A stretch of DNA of 64,000 nt, from contig CP059069.1 of NCBI GenBank assembly GCA_017798145.1, forward strand, positions 1,783,226-1,847,225, written 5' to 3'. The first letter of the stretch is position 1, and each line of letters starts with the position of its first letter. Both the position numbers and the translations under genes were made by a program. This DNA is from Akkermansiaceae bacterium. Its GTDB lineage: Bacteria > Verrucomicrobiota > Verrucomicrobiia > Verrucomicrobiales > Akkermansiaceae. The notes beneath the pieces are model-generated. The model searched no databases. It had not been told where the DNA came from and saw only the letters and a list, made by a program, of their open reading frames with translations. Below, piece by piece: positions 15,731 through 24,213 of this stretch.

Positions 15731-18469
15731 ATGAACACACGCGAACAGCTACGCATCGAAGGCTTCGGCCTGATCGACGAACGCCTCAACTACCTCCTCG
15801 GCTGCCTGCAGGACGCGCTGAAGAGCGCCGGCCAATCCGCACTCCTGCCCTACATGCCGTGGTCGGGGCAAGTCCCTGAGGCCGGCGCGAAAACCCCGGA
15901 CGACCTGCCGAAACTCTATTCGATCGGCTTCCAGCTCCTGAACATGATCGAGGAGCGCGTCGCCGCCGAGATCCGCCGGGAGCGGGAAAAGGCGCTCGGC
16001 GCCGATTCGATCCGCGGCCTCTGGCCACAGGCGCTGCGGGATCTCCAGGCCATCGGCCTCAAGCCCGCGCAGATCCTCGAAGTCCTCGATGAGGTCCATG
16101 TCGAGCCCGTCCTCACCGCCCACCCGACCGAAGCGAAGCGCGAGTCCGTCCGCGCCCGCCAGCGAGCGCTCTACGAGGAGCTCGTCCGCAACGAATACCC
16201 GAAATACACCGAGCGCGAGAAACGCCGCATCCGCGAGCGGGTCGTCACCACCCTGGAAACCCTCTGGCTCACCGCCGAGATCCACCTCGTCCGCCCGGAC
16301 ATCAGCTCGGAGCTGCGCAACGCCATCCACTACCTGCGCGACCTTTTCCCCACCGCCATCAACCGTCTCGATCTCCACTTCACCGAGGCATGGCGCGATG
16401 CCGGGCTGCCGCTCGATCTGCTCCGCTCCGCCGGGAACGTCCCTCACCTTAGCTTCGGCTCGTGGATCGGCGGCGACCGGGACGGCCATCCGCTCGTCAC
16501 CCCGCAGGTCACGGAATCCAGCCTCGGCGAGCTGCGCAAGGCCGCCCTGCATCTGCTTGAAACGGAACTCATCAACCTCGCCGCCCAGCTCACCGTTTCC
16601 CGCAACCTCAGCGAGGTGCCCGAGGAACTCCAGGATCGCATCGACGAACTCACCTTCACCATCGGCAACGAGCGCAGGGTGAAGGAAATACTCGACCGCC
16701 AGGGCGAGGAGCCATGGCGGCAGCTCGCCAGCCTCATGGCGCTGCGCCTCAAGGAGCAGGCAAAAGGTTTCCCTGGCTACACCTCACCCGCCGGGCTGAC
16801 CGCAGACCTCGACCTCATTTCCCGCACGCTTTCGGCCGCAGGCTGCCGCCTGCTGGAAGAGCAGGCGATCCGCCCGGTGCGCCACAAGATCGAGATGTTC
16901 GGCTTCCACCTCGCCACCCTCGATGTCCGCCAGAACTCCGAATTCCACGACCAGGCGATCGCCGAAATCCTCAGCGCCGCCGGAATCGAGGACGGCGGGA
17001 ATTTCCCGGAATGGCCGGAGGAAAAACGCCTGGCTTTCCTCAACACCGAGCTGCAGTCCAACCGCCCCTTCCTCCACGACGGCACCCGCATCGGCGAGTA
17101 TGCGGACAACGTCCTCGACACCTACCGCGTCCTCGTCCGCCACCACCGCGAGCGGGGCACCGCCGGCCTCGGCTCGCTCATTGTCTCGATGACGCGCCAG
17201 CTCTCCGATCTGCTCTCCGTCTATCTCCTCGCCCGCGAGGCCGGGCTGATGCTCCATTCCCCGGAAGGCATGGCCTGCACCATGCCCGTCGTCCCGCTAT
17301 TCGAAACGATGGACGATCTCCACAACTCCCCCGGTATCCTCGGCGCCTTCCTCGACCACCCGCTCACCGCCCGCACCATCTCCGCCATGGCCAAGCCGCA
17401 GCAGCAGGTCATGCTCGGATACTCGGATTCCAACAAGGACTGCGGCATCCTCGCCGCCCAGGTCGCCCTCCAGCGCGCCCAATCCGCCCTAACGAAAACG
17501 GGTATCGAGAAAAACGTGAAGCTCTGCTTCTTCCACGGCCGCGGCGGCACGATCTCCCGCGGTGCCGGCCCGACGCATTGGTTCATGGCCGCCCTGCCGC
17601 ATGGCGCGATGTCCGGCTCCTTCCGCATGACAGAGCAGGGCGAGACCATCGCCCAGAAATACGCGAACCTCGCCAACGCCACCTACAACCTCGAGCTGCT
17701 CCTGGCCGGCGCCGCGATCAACACCGCCCGCCACAGGCACCTCCCGGAAAAACCCGATCCCGCGGAGCGTTTCCTCGACACCCTATCCGCCACCTCGCAA
17801 AAGGCCTACCAGTCCCTCCTCCGCGCCGAGGGCTTCATCGAGTTCTACCGCCAGGCCACGCCCATCGACGCGTTGGAAAACTCCCGCATCGGCTCCCGCC
17901 CCGCGCGCCGCACCGGAAAGAAATCCCACTCGATCTCCGATCTCCGCGCCATCCCGTGGGTCTTCTCATGGACCCAGGCGCGCTACTACCTGCCCGGCTG
18001 GTATGGCGTCGGCTCCGCCCTTTCCGAGCTCAAGGAGCAATCGCCCGAAGACTTCGCCGCACTCAAGGAAGCCGTCGGAAAATCCACCTTCCTCTCCTAC
18101 GTCCTCACCAACGTCGAGACCAACCTCGCCTCCGCAAACCTCGGTCTCATGCAGGCATACGCCGGGCTGGTAGAGGACAACGCCATCCGCGAGACTTTCA
18201 CGAAACGCATCACCGAAGAATTCGACCTAACAGGAAAGCTCCTAACAGAACTCTTCGACGGTTCCATGGCAGACCGCCGCCCCCGCATGGCCAAGACCCT
18301 CGCCATCCGCGAGGAGCCCCTGAAAATCCTCCATCACCAGCAAATCTCCCTCCTCAAGGAATGGCGCGGCCACCTCGGAAAGGAAAACCAGACCGCCGCG
18401 GACGCACTGCTCCCGAAGCTCCTCCTCTCCATCAACGCCATCGCAAGCGGCCTCCGCACGACGGGGTAA
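15731..18469 (+). CDS. ppc: Phosphoenolpyruvate carboxylase
   Basis: This 912-residue cytoplasmic enzyme makes oxaloacetate from PEP and bicarbonate. Visible motifs are VLTAHPTEAKRES (catalytic His), GGDRDGHP, SDSNKDCG, FFHGRGGTISRGAGP and SFRMTEQGE, all in order, and a C-terminus ending GLRTTG, close to the usual Q/R-N-T-G. Length is normal for bacterial PEPC. The ATG is preceded by a short TTGAAAG-type heptad (about 15713-15729) and no strong Shine-Dalgarno sequence. A dispersed repeat begins immediately after the stop codon. Confidence 0.97.
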   Translation: MNTREQLRIEGFGLIDERLNYLLGCLQDALKSAGQSALLPYMPWSGQVPEAGAKTPDDLPKLYSIGFQLLNMIEERVAAEIRREREKALGADSIRGLWPQALRDLQAIGLKPAQILEVLDEVHVEPVLTAHPTEAKRESVRARQRALYEELVRNEYPKYTEREKRRIRERVVTTLETLWLTAEIHLVRPDISSELRNAIHYLRDLFPTAINRLDLHFTEAWRDAGLPLDLLRSAGNVPHLSFGSWIGGDRDGHPLVTPQVTESSLGELRKAALHLLETELINLAAQLTVSRNLSEVPEELQDRIDELTFTIGNERRVKEILDRQGEEPWRQLASLMALRLKEQAKGFPGYTSPAGLTADLDLISRTLSAAGCRLLEEQAIRPVRHKIEMFGFHLATLDVRQNSEFHDQAIAEILSAAGIEDGGNFPEWPEEKRLAFLNTELQSNRPFLHDGTRIGEYADNVLDTYRVLVRHHRERGTAGLGSLIVSMTRQLSDLLSVYLLAREAGLMLHSPEGMACTMPVVPLFETMDDLHNSPGILGAFLDHPLTARTISAMAKPQQQVMLGYSDSNKDCGILAAQVALQRAQSALTKTGIEKNVKLCFFHGRGGTISRGAGPTHWFMAALPHGAMSGSFRMTEQGETIAQKYANLANATYNLELLLAGAAINTARHRHLPEKPDPAERFLDTLSATSQKAYQSLLRAEGFIEFYRQATPIDALENSRIGSRPARRTGKKSHSISDLRAIPWVFSWTQARYYLPGWYGVGSALSELKEQSPEDFAALKEAVGKSTFLSYVLTNVETNLASANLGLMQAYAGLVEDNAIRETFTKRITEEFDLTGKLLTELFDGSMADRRPRMAKTLAIREEPLKILHHQQISLLKEWRGHLGKENQTAADALLPKLLLSINAIASGLRTTG

Positions 18470-18553
18470 GGAGAAGGACGCCTCCGGTTCCTTGGCGGAG
18501 AATCGGGAACGGGTCGCCCGGCTTCCATAAATGAGGCGGGACGCGCTCTTCAC
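18470..18553. repeat. Dispersed inverted-repeat-ended element, copy A
   Basis: The 84-bp sequence begins GGAGAAGGACGCCTCCGG and ends GAGGCGGGACGCGCTCTTCACC. It starts on the base after the ppc stop. It shares its ends and internal blocks (CTCCGG-TTCCTTGGCGGAGAATCG, GGCTT, GAGGCGGGACGC) with the copies at 20189, 24121 and 59607. This copy is the most divergent at its right tip. Confidence 0.85.
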
Positions 18554-18557
18554 CCAG

Positions 18558-20105
18558 CTACAGCCCGCTCACCTTCACATCTCTGAACATGAAGGGATTG
18601 TCGCTGATCCGCAGAGGCCTGCCGCTGGCGGTGGTGACATCCTTGAGGATCACCTCGCGGGTGATGATGTAGGGAAACCCCTGCGAATATGAGCCGTCGG
18701 TCAGCTTGGGATTGAAATTCGCGAAGATCGCCGGACCCATGTCGCCTTTCGGATCCTCGGGGTCGGCGATGTGGAGACCGTCGATTGCGATGCGCGCGGG
18801 CATGTGGCAGGTGTAGCCGAAATCGTGCTGCCCGTCGTTGGAGCCGCCGATCACGCTGGGGATCCCTCCTCCGGGCGGGAGAAATCTGGAATTCCGGATG
18901 ATGATGTCGCCGTCCCAGGTGCTGCCGTAATCCTCGCGCAGGTGGATGAAATGCCGGGCTTTCACCGTCGTGTTTTCCACGAGGAAAGTGCCGCTTCCGG
19001 TGAGCCTGATTCCCATGTAGCCGAGGGTCGAGTTGCGGATCGTCGCGTTCGTCACCCCCTGGTGCGCATCGAAACGCGAAAAGGTGCATCCGTCATAGGT
19101 GATGTTCTTGCAGAAGTTCGTGCCTATGATCCCCCAGTACTTGGAGTCCATGATGTCATTGGTCTGGCTGCAATTCACAAACGATACATTGAGCGCACGG
19201 GTGGCCGTGATGTCGTACGAACCCATGGCCACCCGCATGCCCGCACTGCCGATCTTGCTGTAGGTCCTGTGTCCGGTGAGCACCGTGTTCCTCACCATCA
19301 CGTTGGCGCAGCCCGAGATGTTTATGAAACCATAGTATGGCGCACCCACGTCCCCCTCGCCCTCAATGCGGTGCTCCAACCCATCGATCACCACCTTCGA
19401 GCGGATGATGGAGATCCCCCTCGCGTGATACCCTGTGCCTTCCGAGGCATTGGCAACCGTCGTGAACCTGCCTCCCTTGATGAAAAGCGTCGCCTCGTCG
19501 ATCGGTCGCGCCAGGACATCCGTAACCTGGTCGAAATCCCAGATGATCGGCGTCCTGGGATCGACGTTTCCCTTCTCATCCACAAGGAACGCATCGGTCT
19601 GCGGTGAACCGCTGTTCTGGTTCTTGCCGAGCCTGATGAAGCGTTTCTCATTGGAGTTGGTGACCGCGAGGATGCAAGCGCCCGGCAACTTCGCATCAAT
19701 CCGGGGCTGGTTCCGCTTCAGGGAACTGATCCCTTTGGGCTTGAATGAATTCAGCAGGGACCGCACCTGAAAGACATTCGCACTGCTGTTTTTCAAATCG
19801 GTATCGTCGATAATGAATCTGGCAGTGCCAAAATCCGTGTTTGTCCTGATGATGATGGTGCGGTCGGCACCGCCGATGTAGTAGGTAGCCCCCTTGTCCG
19901 CCTCTACCGGGAGGCCTTTCGAGTTTGCGAAATCATGTGCCTTGGCCAGCGCCTCGAAATCATCGGATTTCCCGTCCCCCTTCGCACCGAAGTCACGGTA
20001 GCGCACCGGTCCCGGAGCTTCCTCCTGGGCCGGGGACTGCGCAAAAACCGAAGGACAGGTGGCGAGCAGGATGAAGGCAAAGGCGGCAGGGCGAAAAAGA
20101 CTCAT
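18558..20105 (-). CDS. Secreted right-handed beta-helix (pectate lyase-like) protein
   Basis: The 515-residue product opens with a signal peptide (FRPAAFAFILLATCPSVFAQ) and then VRYRDFGAKGDGKSDDFEALAKAHDFA, the classic opening of pectate_lyase_3-type beta-helix proteins. The rest is rich in short repeats such as VMVRNTVLTGHRT, ITYDGCTFSRFDA, ATIRNSTLGYMGI and FLVENTTVKARHF, one beta-helix rung each. It is probably exported and acts on or binds a polysaccharide; no catalytic residues can be assigned. The Met at 20105 was chosen because the signal peptide begins there; the open frame runs 17 codons further. Confidence 0.82.
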   Translation of the reverse strand: MSLFRPAAFAFILLATCPSVFAQSPAQEEAPGPVRYRDFGAKGDGKSDDFEALAKAHDFANSKGLPVEADKGATYYIGGADRTIIIRTNTDFGTARFIIDDTDLKNSSANVFQVRSLLNSFKPKGISSLKRNQPRIDAKLPGACILAVTNSNEKRFIRLGKNQNSGSPQTDAFLVDEKGNVDPRTPIIWDFDQVTDVLARPIDEATLFIKGGRFTTVANASEGTGYHARGISIIRSKVVIDGLEHRIEGEGDVGAPYYGFINISGCANVMVRNTVLTGHRTYSKIGSAGMRVAMGSYDITATRALNVSFVNCSQTNDIMDSKYWGIIGTNFCKNITYDGCTFSRFDAHQGVTNATIRNSTLGYMGIRLTGSGTFLVENTTVKARHFIHLREDYGSTWDGDIIIRNSRFLPPGGGIPSVIGGSNDGQHDFGYTCHMPARIAIDGLHIADPEDPKGDMGPAIFANFNPKLTDGSYSQGFPYIITREVILKDVTTASGRPLRISDNPFMFRDVKVSGL

Positions 20106-20188
20106 CAGGGAAGAGGATCGAAACAGGCCACACAAAGACCCGTCCCCCAATACCAAAAGAACCCGGATCGTCTTTCACCACCCGCCTA

Positions 20189-20275
20189 GGGAGAAGGACG
20201 CCTCCGGCTCCTTGGCGAAGAATCAAGCACGAAGAAACCCGGCTTGTGCAAAAGAGGCGGGACGCACTCTTCTCC
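20189..20275. repeat. Dispersed inverted-repeat-ended element, copy B
   Basis: This 87-bp copy begins GGGAGAAGGACGCCTCCGGC and ends GGCGGGACGCACTCTTCTCC. It lies between the 5' end of the beta-helix gene and the 3' end of the PEP-CTERM gene. The tips GGAGAAG and CTTCTCC are exact inverted repeats. Confidence 0.9.
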
Positions 20276-20281
20276 TGATTG

Positions 20282-20323
20282 CGGGAAACAAAAGACCCCA
20301 TCCCGGCTGGCGGAATGGGGTCT
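20282..20323 (-). terminator. Rho-independent terminator of the PEP-CTERM gene
   Basis: On the minus strand, AGACCCCAT (20323-20315) pairs with ATGGGGTCT (20301-20293), followed by TTTTGTTT. It lies about 20 bp past the stop of the gene at 20342-21079. Confidence 0.88.
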
Positions 20324-20341
20324 GAAATTAATCTGCTAATC

Positions 20342-21079
20342 TTATCTGCGGCGTCGAAGCAGGCAGAGGACTCCGAGAGCTCCAAGCAGTGCAGCGGATG
20401 GCTCGGGGACGACCGTGATACCGATGTTATCGACCAAGGTTTCCTGTCCGCCGCCAGTACCTGTGGAGGTGGCACCCCCACTGAAGGCGAGGGTGAATAT
20501 GGCTGTGCCACCGCTCTCCCAAGTGCTGTCTGTCAAGCCACTGAGATCGACGAACCAGTTGCGTTGAGCCGCAGTCGCCGCCATCATGTCGCTTTCGGTG
20601 AGCGTTCCGCTGGCAGCTGTCCCGGAAATGGCACCACTGAAGGTGAGAGACCAGTCTTTGGCCGATTGGGCGAACCGTCCGACCGCGTCGAAGTAGAAGC
20701 CCTCCAGCGATTGGTCGGATCCCGAGTTGTTGGTCAGGCTGAAGATGAGGGAGCCGGGCTTGTTACTCCGATTCAGACTCAGGTTTGAACCCGAGTTGCT
20801 GCCTTCACCAGCACCGAACGTAGAAGCAGACGCAACCGTAGAACTCAGACTTCCGAAAGTGCCGTCGGTACTCGCTCCCGAGGAGTTAGTACCCCCGCCG
20901 TTCCACTGTCCCCAGGTCGAGGTGCTCGAGAGCGTGGCTGTTGTGCTGAGGTTGGTGATACTTGGTCCCGTGCTTGCGCCGCTGCCAAAGGTATCCCAAC
21001 CAGCGGCCAGAACGACTGCGGAAGCGGGCAATGAAGAGAGGACGGATGCGCAAAGGATGATATTCAGGGATTTTTTCAT
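20342..21079 (-). CDS. PEP-CTERM sorting domain protein
   Basis: This 245-residue exported protein has a signal peptide (KKSLNIILCASVLSSLPASA) and a Ser/Thr/Gly-rich body, and it ends VPEPSAALLGALGVLCLLRRRR: the Pro-Glu-Pro motif, a hydrophobic segment and an arginine tail. This is the substrate signal for exosortase. The body has features of the beta-sandwich PEP-CTERM proteins of Verrucomicrobia (SLEGFYFDAVGRFAQSAKDW, RNWFVDLSGLTDSTWESGGT). Its partner is probably the exosortase at 9763-10755. It has its own terminator and faces an ECF sigma factor gene, a plausible regulator. Confidence 0.92.
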   Translation of the reverse strand: MKKSLNIILCASVLSSLPASAVVLAAGWDTFGSGASTGPSITNLSTTATLSSTSTWGQWNGGGTNSSGASTDGTFGSLSSTVASASTFGAGEGSNSGSNLSLNRSNKPGSLIFSLTNNSGSDQSLEGFYFDAVGRFAQSAKDWSLTFSGAISGTAASGTLTESDMMAATAAQRNWFVDLSGLTDSTWESGGTAIFTLAFSGGATSTGTGGGQETLVDNIGITVVPEPSAALLGALGVLCLLRRRR

Positions 21080-21299
21080 GTTCTGGTCGGTTGGATTTGT
21101 TCTCGTTGGGTTCGTTGTCAGGTCGCAGATCGACCTTTCACTGCCACCTATTCCAATCAGTGCGCCACGGTTAACGCTTTTCTGAAAAAAACTTCCCAGA
21201 CGGGCGGATCAGGCGGAAGCCGGAGTCCCCTTCCGGAAATAAAGGAAATTGCGGATTACATGCGGCGGCTTTCTGGAATAATCATTTGCAGGACGCGCC

Positions 21300-21839
21300 A
21301 TGGCAAAACAACCCGATCCGGAAGAAACCTTCGTGCAACTGGTGGTCACCCATCAGGCGGCTCTCCGTGCCTTCGTGCTGTCCTTGCTGCCTGGGAGCTC
21401 CGAGGTGGACGATGTGATCCAGGAAACGAACTCCGAGATCTGGCAGAAGCGGGGCGAGTTCCGCATCGGGACGAATTTCAAATCCTGGATGTTCTCGGTG
21501 GCGAAGTTCAAGGTGCTTTCCTCGTGGCGCGACCAATCCCGCCGCAAGGAATGGGCGATGCCCGAGGAAACCCTCACGAAGCTCATTGATCGGGTGGAGA
21601 CAGGGAACCTTGGATCGACGGAGGTGAGATTGGAGGCGCTGCGGGCTTGCCTCCAGCAACTGCGCCCGGTGGACAGGGGCCTGATCCTGCGCCGCTACAT
21701 CGGCGAGCACAGCCTCGGGAAACTGGCGGCTGAGGTGGGCAGGAACGCGGAAAGCCTAAAGGTCTCCCTGCACCGGATCCGCATGGCACTCAGAACCTGC
21801 GTGACCCACAAAACCAGGATGGAGGAGCTGAACCCATGA
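21300..21839 (+). CDS. ECF-type RNA polymerase sigma factor
   Basis: This 179-residue protein has sigma region 2 (AFVLSLLPGSSEVDDVIQET, then FKSWMFSVAKFKVLSSWRD) and region 4 (LRPVDRGLILRRYIGEHSLGKLAAEVGRNAESLKVSLHRIRMALRTCV). It fits the Rhodopirellula/Verrucomicrobium ECF group. Its stop overlaps the start of a FecR-LamG membrane protein (ATGA), the usual pairing of this group with a transmembrane FecR-like regulator. Target promoters are unknown; the divergent PEP-CTERM gene is a candidate. Confidence 0.92.
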   Translation: MAKQPDPEETFVQLVVTHQAALRAFVLSLLPGSSEVDDVIQETNSEIWQKRGEFRIGTNFKSWMFSVAKFKVLSSWRDQSRRKEWAMPEETLTKLIDRVETGNLGSTEVRLEALRACLQQLRPVDRGLILRRYIGEHSLGKLAAEVGRNAESLKVSLHRIRMALRTCVTHKTRMEELNP

Positions 21840-24079
21840 ACGCAAACGATTCAGCAGGGGGCGATTTCGATGTCAGTGCACTCTGGAGCGCTCTCGAGGA
21901 ACTCGAGGAGGGAACCCTTGCACCTGAAAAACGTGACGAACTGATGGCGCTGATCGCCCGCTCAACCGAGGCACAGGCGGCATACATGGAATATTTCGAG
22001 ATGGCTGCCATGCTCCAGGCGGAGGCCGCCATCCAGACCGAGCAGGGAAACCTGCCTGTCGTCGGGCAATCCCAGCTCCCGATCCGGTTCTTCCGGCGGG
22101 CTATATTCGCAGCGGCGGCTTTGGTGATCCTCGGGGCGATCATCGCATCGATGTTCGTTGCAAAGCAACCGGTGCCACTCTCGGCGGACGCAGCGGAGGG
22201 CACGCTCTGGAGCGTGGACGCGGAGCCGCGCGAACGGGGTAGGGACAACCGGAAAGTCACCGCCGGCTCAATCGTGCAGGTGAAATCCGGAACCCTGAGG
22301 CTCAGAGCCGGATCCGGAGCGGAGATGGTGATCCAGGGGCCGGCCAGGGTCTCTTTCCCGCAACTGGACAAGCCGGAACTCAGCCACGGCTGGCTGTGGA
22401 TCGATTCAGGCGGATCGGAAAATTCCTTCGAGGTCGCCACTCCGAAGCTGTTGGTCCGCGACATCGGCACGCGCTTCGCAGTGCGCGTGCCGAAAGAGGG
22501 GCCGGCTGAGGTGCATCTGATCGAGGGCAAGGTCGAGGTCTTCGGAAAAGCCGACCGGAAAAAGATCATCACGCTGACGCCGGAAGGCCGGGGCTTCGCA
22601 ATCTCAGGAGACGGCGAAACCACCGGCCTGTCACTGGCCCGCGATCCGTTTCCCGAACTCGCCGATCTGCTGGCAGCTCCTGCGAATTATGCAACCACGG
22701 TCAGCGGCCAGAACCCCACCGGATATTGGAGGTTGGGAGACGGGGCGACCGGGGCGCTGAAAAACGAGACCCCGGAAGGACTGACAGGACGGCATCATCC
22801 GAGTGCAGCGCCAGCGGCGATCGGCCCCGTCCCGGGGGGTGGCTGGCTCGGGTTTGGCGATGGCAACCGTTCGGCACATCTCACCGGAAAAGCGGTTCGT
22901 GCGCCCCTTTCCTTCGGCACCACTCCCTTCCACGAAGGCGTCCTCTTCCGCGAGGATTTCAAGGGGAAAGGCAAACTGGATGACGCAGAGCCGGATGCCT
23001 CCAGCTCCGGCGCGAAATGGATCGCCGCCCCGGTTTTCGGCAAGGATGGGGAGCTCGCGCCGAGAGAAGGCAGCGCCACGCTCGCCTTCGTGCCGGTGGA
23101 AGGTGTCGTTTATACCCTCGATGCATCGGTACGCTGGCTCAAAGGGGCGGGTTCATGGGTTGCACTGGGCTTCGCAAACGGCCAGAGCAGGGACACAGGC
23201 GTCCATAACCGCTTCATCACGAATGCAGTCGTCGGCCGGGCATGGATGCTGGCACGCAGCATTCGATCGAACGGGTCGCACAAAGCGTTTCTCGGCACCT
23301 CCGGCACAAACGGCGGGCTGGCGGATGACAGCGATTGGGATGGCACGCTTTCAGCCGCTGAGGGTGACATCGATCTGCGCATCGTCCTGGACACCAGCGG
23401 AGGCGGCGGAACATGGAAGGCCACTTGGTTCGCGAAGCGGCCCGACGAAGAGAGCTACCAAATGGTTCGCGAAACCACACAACTACTCAACGAGGAGATC
23501 CGCTCCGTAGGCCTAGCGACCAACGGCTCCGCAACATCGGGAAGGATCACCTCCTTCTCGCTGCGCGCCACCCGCGCCGCAAGTGCCGAGCCAAGAACGG
23601 ATCTCGCCGCCGCACCCGCGGATGCAAACCGAAAGGAAGGCGCGGTCTCATTCTGGATCCGCAAAGAACCCGGGGCACGCGCCCGGGAGATCCTCTGGAC
23701 GGCAGGGGAGCATCCGGCGGACAACGCGATCCGCTTCCAGCTTGATGCGGATGGCCGCGCCGGATTTTTCATGGAAAACGGGCGCTTCGATTTGCTCCTC
23801 ACCACCGAGAATGGCATCGCCGATGGGAAATGGCACCACCTCGCCGCAAGCTGGAGCCCTTCCGCGGTCAATTTTTATCTCGACGGCAGGATGGCAGCCC
23901 GCAGCACCGAGTTCCGCGGGATGCAGCAGGGAATCCTTACCGAAGTGCAGTTCGGAGGAAGTCCGGCCAGCTCTGTGGGCTTACCTTTCACCGGCTGGGT
24001 TGACGAGATCGCGCAATGGAACCGCCCACTCACACCTGTGGAAGTGCAGCACCAGTTCCGCTCCGCCAAAGGAAAGTGA
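21836..24079 (+). CDS. FecR-domain membrane protein with C-terminal LamG domain (likely anti-sigma partner)
   Basis: This 747-residue protein has a cytoplasmic N-terminal segment of about 85 residues, one membrane helix (about 88-108, IFAAAALVILGAIIASMFVA), a FecR domain (about 120-250, including GAEMVIQGPARVSF, VRDIGTRFAVRV, VHLIEGKVEVF), and a C-terminal concanavalin/LamG domain (about 610-740, including FWIRKEPGARAREILWTAGE and WHHLAASWSPSAVNFYLDGR). It is coupled to the ECF sigma gene by an ATGA overlap. The arrangement suggests a transmembrane regulator sensing a glycan or wall ligand through LamG; that sensing role is inferred. Confidence 0.88.
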   Translation: MNANDSAGGDFDVSALWSALEELEEGTLAPEKRDELMALIARSTEAQAAYMEYFEMAAMLQAEAAIQTEQGNLPVVGQSQLPIRFFRRAIFAAAALVILGAIIASMFVAKQPVPLSADAAEGTLWSVDAEPRERGRDNRKVTAGSIVQVKSGTLRLRAGSGAEMVIQGPARVSFPQLDKPELSHGWLWIDSGGSENSFEVATPKLLVRDIGTRFAVRVPKEGPAEVHLIEGKVEVFGKADRKKIITLTPEGRGFAISGDGETTGLSLARDPFPELADLLAAPANYATTVSGQNPTGYWRLGDGATGALKNETPEGLTGRHHPSAAPAAIGPVPGGGWLGFGDGNRSAHLTGKAVRAPLSFGTTPFHEGVLFREDFKGKGKLDDAEPDASSSGAKWIAAPVFGKDGELAPREGSATLAFVPVEGVVYTLDASVRWLKGAGSWVALGFANGQSRDTGVHNRFITNAVVGRAWMLARSIRSNGSHKAFLGTSGTNGGLADDSDWDGTLSAAEGDIDLRIVLDTSGGGGTWKATWFAKRPDEESYQMVRETTQLLNEEIRSVGLATNGSATSGRITSFSLRATRAASAEPRTDLAAAPADANRKEGAVSFWIRKEPGARAREILWTAGEHPADNAIRFQLDADGRAGFFMENGRFDLLLTTENGIADGKWHHLAASWSPSAVNFYLDGRMAARSTEFRGMQQGILTEVQFGGSPASSVGLPFTGWVDEIAQWNRPLTPVEVQHQFRSAKGK

Positions 24080-24120
24080 AACCGGACAGAAAAAACCTAT
24101 CGGAAACACGCCGACGGACA

Positions 24121-24213
24121 ATATGGAGAAGCACGCATCCGGCTCCTTGGTGGAGAATCGAGCACGAGGGACCAGGCTTGTGCAAAAGAGGCGGGACGCA
24201 CTCTTCTCCATAT
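24121..24213. repeat. Dispersed inverted-repeat-ended element, copy C
   Basis: This 93-bp copy has perfect 11-bp terminal inverted repeats ATATGGAGAAG (24121-24131) and CTTCTCCATAT (24203-24213). It lies between the convergent 3' ends of the FecR-LamG gene and rimO, and its last base is the first base of the rimO stop triplet on the plus strand. Confidence 0.92.

Noticed and set aside
16714-18534. 606-codon plus-strand frame inside ppc, rich in Arg and Pro
   Set aside because: It is an alternative frame of ppc, with composition expected from GC-rich third positions; ppc motifs are in the other frame.
18242-18553. Short minus-strand proteins over the dispersed repeats (here and near 20000 and 24000)
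   Set aside because: They are translations of the inverted-repeat element; their similarity to each other reflects the repeat.
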